Source: Paraspadella gotoi
Lineage: Eukaryota > Chaetognatha
Direction of reading: 5' to 3'
Assembly: GCA_051294375.1 (NCBI GenBank)
Contig: CM119267.1
Location: 19,667,546-19,731,545, forward strand
Length of the DNA: 64,000 nt
A program made the translations under genes and the position numbers. Within the stretch, counting starts at the first letter, position 1. Each line of letters starts with the position of its first letter. Below are positions 57,440-64,000 of the stretch, piece after piece. The notes under the pieces are model-generated. The model made no database searches. It saw only the letters and a list, made by a program, of their open reading frames with translations, and had not been told where the DNA came from.

Positions 57440-57813
57440 TCTCCAGGAGAGGCGACCTTTCGTCCGTCGTGCCGGTCGTCGTCGAGCTGAACGGGCGCAA
57501 ACGACATCAACTTAACGCAATGATCGATACGCGGCTGTAATCGCTTGGCGTATTGAAAGAGAACATTGCTAATGATCTTAGTATAATATTTGTGCCTGAT
57601 GTAAAAATGCGATTAGAGACATTAGATAGTATGTTGTTGTTAAATAAAAAAGTCGCAGACTTTAACATTGAACACATTGATGAACTTTTTCTCTTTCTAT
57701 CAGAAAGCGATTGTGGATGTTTACTGACATCGGAAGGACGACCTCCCCCCAAGCGATGCAGATGTGGTCGACAAGGCCTCATTCGAGGGGGTAACGTTCC
57801 CCAATCTCCCTAA
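57440..57813 (+). pseudogene. possible retroelement protease remnant
   Basis: A frame near 57465-57535 reads VVVELNGRKRHQLNAMIDT, like the start of a retroviral-type aspartic protease. The usual Gly-Ala after the catalytic Asp-Thr is absent and a stop follows soon after. A second frame (57553-57813) ends GRPPPKRCRCGRQG. It is probably a decayed part of the element whose gag-like region lies upstream. Confidence 0.3.
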
Positions 57814-58410
57814 TCCTGATAATAATATATATTTTATTATAAATAATTTTATTTTATTCATTTAAAATTATACAAAATTATTTTTTAATTATTTTAACAT
57901 TCAAATAAATTTTTTAAAAAAATTATTCTTAATAATTAATATATAATAAAATTATTTTAACTGAACGGGATTTTTCTGGAAAATAAGGCTCAGGATCTCA
58001 ACTGGTGCGCCGGTTCTAAAGCTTAGTACTACGCATAGTACTAATCTTTGTTGGATCAAAACGAGCTCGATATTAAGCGAAAGTTGATCGATTTTGAAGA
58101 GCGATTTTTTTGCGATTGCTTTTTGGCGATTATTTTTTGAACGGATTGTCGGATTATGGATGAAATTATGCATGTAGATAATGTTTGCAATTGTCTATCG
58201 AACGCTACAAATTTGATATAAAAGCAATGGAGTTGTTTTAGAAACGATGCTCATCCCCAATTAAACTAATCCATTATTGGTATTAATTAGTGTGTTGTAT
58301 TATTGTTGTATATATTTCACTTAACTATTAACTTATCTATCATTCAAAATCTCAGCTTATTTCTAAGTTTTTCTAAATTTATCTTTGTTGTACATTGTAA
58401 AATGTAATTA

Positions 58411-58412
58411 TT

Positions 58413-58444
<32 letters not shown>

Positions 58445-58590
58445 TCTATTTCACTTTTCACCATTTCAAAATTATCTTCTTCTCTGTTCTTACCTTCACC
58501 TGTCCTCTCATCTGGCCACTGTCCTTTACTCAGCCCTTTGTTGGAAACTCTCCCTCAATCTCTCTCACTCTCTCTCTCTCTCTCTAACTT
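58411..58590. repeat. CT microsatellites (58411-58448, 58557-58587)
   Basis: Long ct/tc runs, followed at 58625-58660 by a short hairpin sequence (gctgatgaagactcg...cagagtcgaaacatg) that recurs inverted at 61386-61425. Confidence 0.75.
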
Positions 58591-60072
58591 AATGTGTAGA
58601 GCATTTTGATAATGTTTTTTCAAAGCTGATGAAGACTCGAATCAACAGAGTCGAAACATGTACTATGACAATAAAAATCGTTGTATTGGCAAACAAACAA
58701 TTCCTACTAATTATTGTGTTAAAATATTTTTTTGCAAAAATGTTCCGAACCATGAGTAATTCGCTAATTAATATTATTATATTGCTATATAATATCAAAA
58801 TTTTTTTTTGGATATTTTAAGTTTTTTTAATTGATTCTGATAGAGCTTAAAATGAACAAAGAAGCAAATGATATAAAAACGAATGAATGAAAAAATTTAA
58901 TAAAAAATCGAATAAAAAAATTATTATAAAAAATTTAAAAATTGATAATAGAAAGAACGAATCTTAAAAAAGACAAGGCTAACTAAAAACTAAAACTACT
59001 TTTTAATTAACTGATGCGAAGATAGTCTATAAAAAAATTGAATTGACGGCTTTTTAAGTATTATTCATACAGTAAAATATATTTGAAAAAGTCCTTGTAT
59101 TGTATTGGATAAATTCCCTTATTATTGTTCAGCGCTGATAGAAAAATAAAAATTCGCGTCAATACTCCTAATACCCTACCAACAAATAATCGACTTAGGA
59201 ATGCAGGAAGGATTGTGTAATAAAAATAAAAGCAGAAAGATAAATGGGCAGGAAAGGAAAGTGATTGAGGGGATAATCAAATCATTTAGTAGTTTTATTG
59301 GATAAGCAAAAAAAGTTTTTATGACACAAATAATAAATGAAATATGGCTTTTCTGTTCAATTTAACGTTGATTCTATACGCCAAACCTGTATAAAAAAAG
59401 GTAGGGAAATAAATCTTTAAAACCTCTCTCTAACTCGTAATAGGCATTTTATCTAGAAAAAATCAGAAAAGTCTTTACGCCACAGTAATTATATCATATA
59501 TAAACGGTTTTACTCTTCATTTTACGCCAAAATTATTTTCCAAATTTTAATATAAACCTTTACAATTATGTTAAGCTTGATATATTTAAAATTTTTGGAA
59601 AAATCATATTAACGGCCAAGCATGTAAATTAAGTGGAAATAATATCGTCTTTGCGCGTAGTTTGTTTACGCACCTCGGCGCGCCAACAAACAGCTGTTAA
59701 AAAAAAAATCAAAATCTGAAATCCAATATCTACAATGACTATATCTTAATTAGAAAAAGCGTTTTCCAAATTTTGTATTGAATATCCCTTGAAAGAAGTA
59801 AGGACGCGAGAAACGCCTTACTCTCAAATTGCACATAAATCAGTTGGGGCGTGACTAATCAAATATTTAAAAGGTCAAAACATTTAAAAGAAACATGGAA
59901 TTAACGCATTAAAGTACACTTCAGTTAGCTCCTCAATATATAGATCTAAAACATCGACTAGAAAAAAATCAGTATTTTAAAAGTTTTTTGTGCAATACCC
60001 TAGATTTTTAATATTATATATATTATTTCCTAATATTCTATTACCACTTTGACGATTTGATGTCTGACCAAG

Positions 60073-60787
60073 NNNNNNNNNNNNNNNNNNNNNNNNNNNN
60101 NNNNNNNNNNNNNNNNNNNNNNNNNNNNNNNNNNNNNNNNNNNNNNNNNNNNNNNNNNNNNNNNNNNNNNNNNNNNNNNNNNNNNNNNNNNNNNNNNNNN
60201 NNNNNNNNNNNNNNNNNNNNNNNNNNNNNNNNNNNNNNNNNNNNNNNNNNNNNNNNNNNNNNNNNNNNNNNNNNNNNNNNNNNNNNNNNNNNNNNNNNNN
60301 NNNNNNNNNNNNNNNNNNNNNNNNNNNNNNNNNNNNNNNNNNNNNNNNNNNNNNNNNNNNNNNNNNNNNNNNNNNNNNNNNNNNNNNNNNNNNNNNNNNN
60401 NNNNNNNNNNNNNNNNNNNNNNNNNNNNNNNNNNNNNNNNNNNNNNNNNNNNNNNNNNNNNNNNNNNNNNNNNNNNNNNNNNNNNNNNNNNNNNNNNNNN
60501 NNNNNNNNNNNNNNNNNNNNNNNNNNNNNNNNNNNNNNNNNNNNNNNNNNNNNNNNNNNNNNNNNNNNNNNNNNNNNNNNNNNNNNNNNNNNNNNNNNNN
60601 NNNNNNNNNNNNNNNNNNNNNNNNNNNNNNNNNNNNNNNNNNNNNNNNNNNNNNNNNNNNNNNNNNNNNNNNNNNNNNNNNNNNNNNNNNNNNNNNNNNN
60701 NNNNNNNNNNNNNNNNNNNNNNNNNNNNNNNNNNNNNNNNNNNNNNNNNNNNNNNNNNNNNNNNNNNNNNNNNNNNNNNNNNNNNNN
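60073..60787. other. 715-base assembly gap
   Basis: A run of N. The open frame spanning it is an artefact. Confidence 0.99.
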
Positions 60788-63700
60788 CTTTTGTTAGCGC
60801 GTAATCAATAGATCGACGCGCGTGTTTATCAGAGTCAAAAAAAGAACAAAATAATACGCATTTAAGATTGGAAAAAAAAAATAGCCATCATGTGAACCGG
60901 CGCTTGACCAATGGAAGGCCAAGCAAAATCCAAGTCGGCTTCCTTCATCCAGGAATACTTGGCCGAAAAATTTTATTTTTTAAATCCAGGTACTTTAAGG
61001 GTAAGACTAACCAAAAACTGAAAAAGAATCTATCAAATAAGAAAAATATTGGAATAGTACAGAAAGCAATATTTCTTTTTATTGTTGCGCAAAAACTAGG
61101 CTTTCCTCACAAAACCTCTGTTTACAGGATATGCAAATGGATTTTCTCTGAACAAATTGATCATTCTTGATTCCCAAAAATGATGCACAAAAATGCGCCA
61201 GCAGCAGTTCTGGCGATAGAAGAAAATACAAATCAATAATAATATTCATATAAAATAGGAAATTTTCAAAATAATAATAATAATTGTATTTTGGCTTTCT
61301 TTTTGTTGCGTTTGAAATTTAAGGAAAACAAAAGTTTTTATAATTTATTTTTTTACAAACAACTACTTTTTTGTTTCAAACACCAGACATGATTCGAATC
61401 TATGGTTGCGAGTCTTCATCAGCCAAAACTAAAAATACAGAGAGAGAAAAGAGAGAGGGGGAGAGAGTGAGATAAAGGTTTTTAACAAAGAACAGAGAAT
61501 GGAGAGTGTGTTGAAAGAAAAATGACGGACGTACGACCTTCAGTGTCCGATCTCTATTCCGTTCTGACTCTCTATCTCTCTCTCTCGTCATGTGAATACC
61601 TCTCTCTCTCTCTTCTCTCTCTCCTGCTTTCACTCATACACGCATTTGTTTGTTTTTATGTTACGATGAATGAATATCATCGCGTCAATGATGACTATCA
61701 TCCGCATCAATGAATGACTATCATCAATGGCTTGATCCTTATGCTTTTAGATTTTTTTTTTTTATTTTTTAATGAGAATTTTATTTCCTATCATAGATGA
61801 TTACCAGTAGAATACATCAGGCAAGCAAAATAAACCAAATAAATAAAAATATATTAATTATATTTTCACTGTTTTAATATTTTTTTTTTCAACTTTGCCT
61901 GCTTTAGAATCGAGACATCAATTCAGTGATATATAGATTCTCTTGGGCTAGCGGCCGAGGCGTCTCAGTGGGGATGCCTTTTCACGTTGATTTGCCGCTT
62001 TGTCTGGGGCACTCGCACGCCTACAGCCGCGCGCCGCCAGCCTTGCCAGCCGCCGCCGCCCGCCGACATGATCCGGACCGCCAACCATCTTAACTTAACC
62101 CCAATTTTAATGAGAAAAAAAAAGTTTGATCGTAGCTTTGGCCCTGCACTCGTCGAATCCGCGATGAATGTGAAGACACCTAGCCACGAAAGAAAAAAAA
62201 AGTGTGGGAGGATGCAAATGATGTGAAAGGAGCTTCGTCCACAAAAGGGGTTTATAATCAAAATGGTGAAGCGACGCGCGAATAATGACTCCCTCTCTAT
62301 ATGTCAACACGAAAAAAAAAAATTCTCTCCTCATTTCCAAGTTTTTTTTTTCTATTTTTCAAATGATGGAAGATCATGCTTTCGCGTCTTCCAGAATTCT
62401 TCGGATTCGAAATATTTCGACCGTACCTCCCATCTCAATATGCATAGTAGAAGGGTTAGATTTTCTAATCATCGTGGCTCCATGGATCCCAAAGGGCAAG
62501 ACGTCTCTCTCTCAATAAAAAGATTCGGGGAGATGGGACGACTCTCTCACTCGCTACGCATACAAGAATCAAAGGTTTATTCCTCCAAATCACAATACAA
62601 ATCATAAAGGGCATCAATCTCGATCGTGCTCTTCTTCGTCTCATAAATTTTCTGGTCGTCGTTATCTCTGCTCTCTCTCCGATCTCTCCTTTCTCATACT
62701 CTCTCTCTCTCTCTCAGTATAGTGAGTAGATGAACCACCGTTAGTTCGCGCAAACCTGGCCAAAACAAAAAACACCGGAAGACCGAAAACCCAGAAAGGA
62801 GAATTGTCTCTATTTATTCACTCATCTTTTTTCTTATGAATTTTTTTCTAAAGAACTACAAGAGAAGAAATTTTTACTGACTGGTTGGAGTTTTTATACA
62901 TGGCTGGTTTTCTTTTTGAGAGAAAAAAAAAAGAAGACACTAAAAAACGAGAAATCCTCTCAAAATCTAGAAATTACGTTTTCGGTTCATTAAATTCGAG
63001 TTAATATACACTTTTTCCAATCTAGTTTTCGCGACTTTTTTTGGTGTTGACTAAGCTTAAAGATTTCTGGCAGAACTGATAAAAATATATTAAAACATCT
63101 ATAAGTCTATGGCAAATTTAACAAATTTGTCATCAAAATTCCATTTTGGAATGTCACATAAGTTGGAGAAAAAAATTCTGATCTTCTATGATAATTTAAG
63201 CGAAAAGCAGCTTAATCAGAAGATATTTTCTATAATAATTAATCTAATTTTATTTTAATTAATTGTCAGTTTTATCTAATAAATTAATTAAATGATAATG
63301 ATTAATATAATTATTAATAATAACCAATATAATTATTAATATATAAATGTTCCGTATGATTAAATAAATTTATTAATAAGTTAATTAATTATAAAAAACA
63401 AGAGATATATTTTAATATTTGTTTTTATAGTGAATTAAAATACGAATGAATTTAAATGATTAACCTATTTTAATTATTAACTGTACTGTTTAATGAATTG
63501 GTACAACCTATAAAAAATATTTTCTAAAAAAAAATCGGAAAGTAAAACGATTTTTTGTTTTGTCAAAACTAATTCAAATGTCTCTCTAATTGTCTCAACA
63601 ACGAAAAGAAGATGTTATATCATAATATTTTTATATAATTTTAAAGACCGACGCCTAAATAATGTGAATGATAGAGCCGGGGATCTGCGATAATCAGATC

Positions 63701-64000
63701 CGCTAAAATTATTGGATAATCGAGTACTTTGTTGGGCGAAGCGCCCCAAAAGAAAAAATTTTTCCCGGTCTTTTAAAAAATATTTTCAAGCCCACGAAAA
63801 GAACGTGGCGTGGAAGTAAAATAAGTTTTTCATTTCAAACGCGTTTTTTTTATTTGAACGAGTCCGTGACAGTTGCTCGCTTGATGCATAGCGAGAAATG
63901 CCGCGCCATTGAGGAATGTGTAATTTCGGAATCTTCGGATGGCACTTACTCTTATCGTGCTTATATAGAAAAAATAAGGATAAGGTTTCGAGAAGGAGAA
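60788..64000. other. repeat-rich, AT-rich intergenic sequence
   Basis: GA/CT runs lie at about 61440-61470, 61567-61622 and 62693-62720. A GC-rich islet (61950-62095) reads proline/alanine-rich but shows no domain. Inverted satellite units are near 61680-61730. A hairpin repeat related to the VBP1 intron repeat is at 63645-63710. The AT-rich part 63200-63500 is low complexity. No host gene is recognised. Confidence 0.6.

Noticed and set aside
60057-60797. Long open frame
   Set aside because: It is made almost entirely of N bases.
60868-61170. 100-codon plus-strand frame, Lys/Asn/Ile-rich
   Set aside because: Composition is that of translated AT-rich DNA; no recognisable domain or splice context.

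Overview
The window is nuclear DNA of an animal (metazoan). The genes are split by small spliceosomal introns, mostly 45-330 bp, and the set is typically animal: ABITRAM, an extended-Tudor protein, PEX1, ATPSCKMT, prefoldin 3, TRMU, ACSL, LRRC41, HEATR6, ATP13A1, ORC2, UQCC1, NOL9, METTL21-like and FGGY. Compact genes, AT-rich spacers and the protein divergence suit a non-bilaterian such as a sponge, but the species cannot be fixed from this sequence. Exon boundaries were placed by hand from GT-AG sites, phase continuity and remembered family conservation. In every gene listed as complete the phases close from ATG to stop.

Layout. Positions 1-1445 hold a miniature LTR-type element with a hairpin transposon nested in its right repeat, followed by a telomere-like tract inside an inverted repeat (1680-1872). 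From 3414 to 49327 lies a dense gene cluster in which 16 of 17 genes are on the minus strand: ABITRAM, Tudor protein, PEX1, ATPSCKMT, VBP1, TRMU, ACSL, LRRC41, HEATR6, a SAM methyltransferase, ATP13A1, ORC2, UQCC1, NOL9, METTL21-like and FGGY (5' end missing). The exception is a small EF-hand gene on the plus strand, head-to-head with HEATR6. Several neighbours are only 84-150 bp apart. From 49328 to 64000 there are no intact host genes that I can recognise. That part has satellites, CT/GA microsatellites, AT-rich filler, decayed retroelement and transposon coding remnants, and a 715-bp assembly gap.

The genes are mostly housekeeping and share no single pathway. Themes are mitochondria (TRMU, UQCC1, ATPSCKMT), peroxisome and lipid (PEX1, ACSL), ER quality control (ATP13A1), replication and ribosome biogenesis (ORC2, NOL9), protein folding and methylation (VBP1, METTL21-like), ubiquitin ligation (LRRC41) and probably germline RNP (Tudor).

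The most striking observation is a ~917-bp hairpin MITE with a TA target duplication (46405-47321) that sits exactly inside the coding sequence of the METTL21-like gene. A donor GT in its terminal repeat and an acceptor AG at its target duplication keep the frame, so it appears to act as a new intron. A second copy of the family lies in a HEATR6 intron. Other mobile-element results are a three-copy tRNA-derived SINE family, a near-perfect palindrome, and an LTR/hairpin nest with an internal empty-site control.
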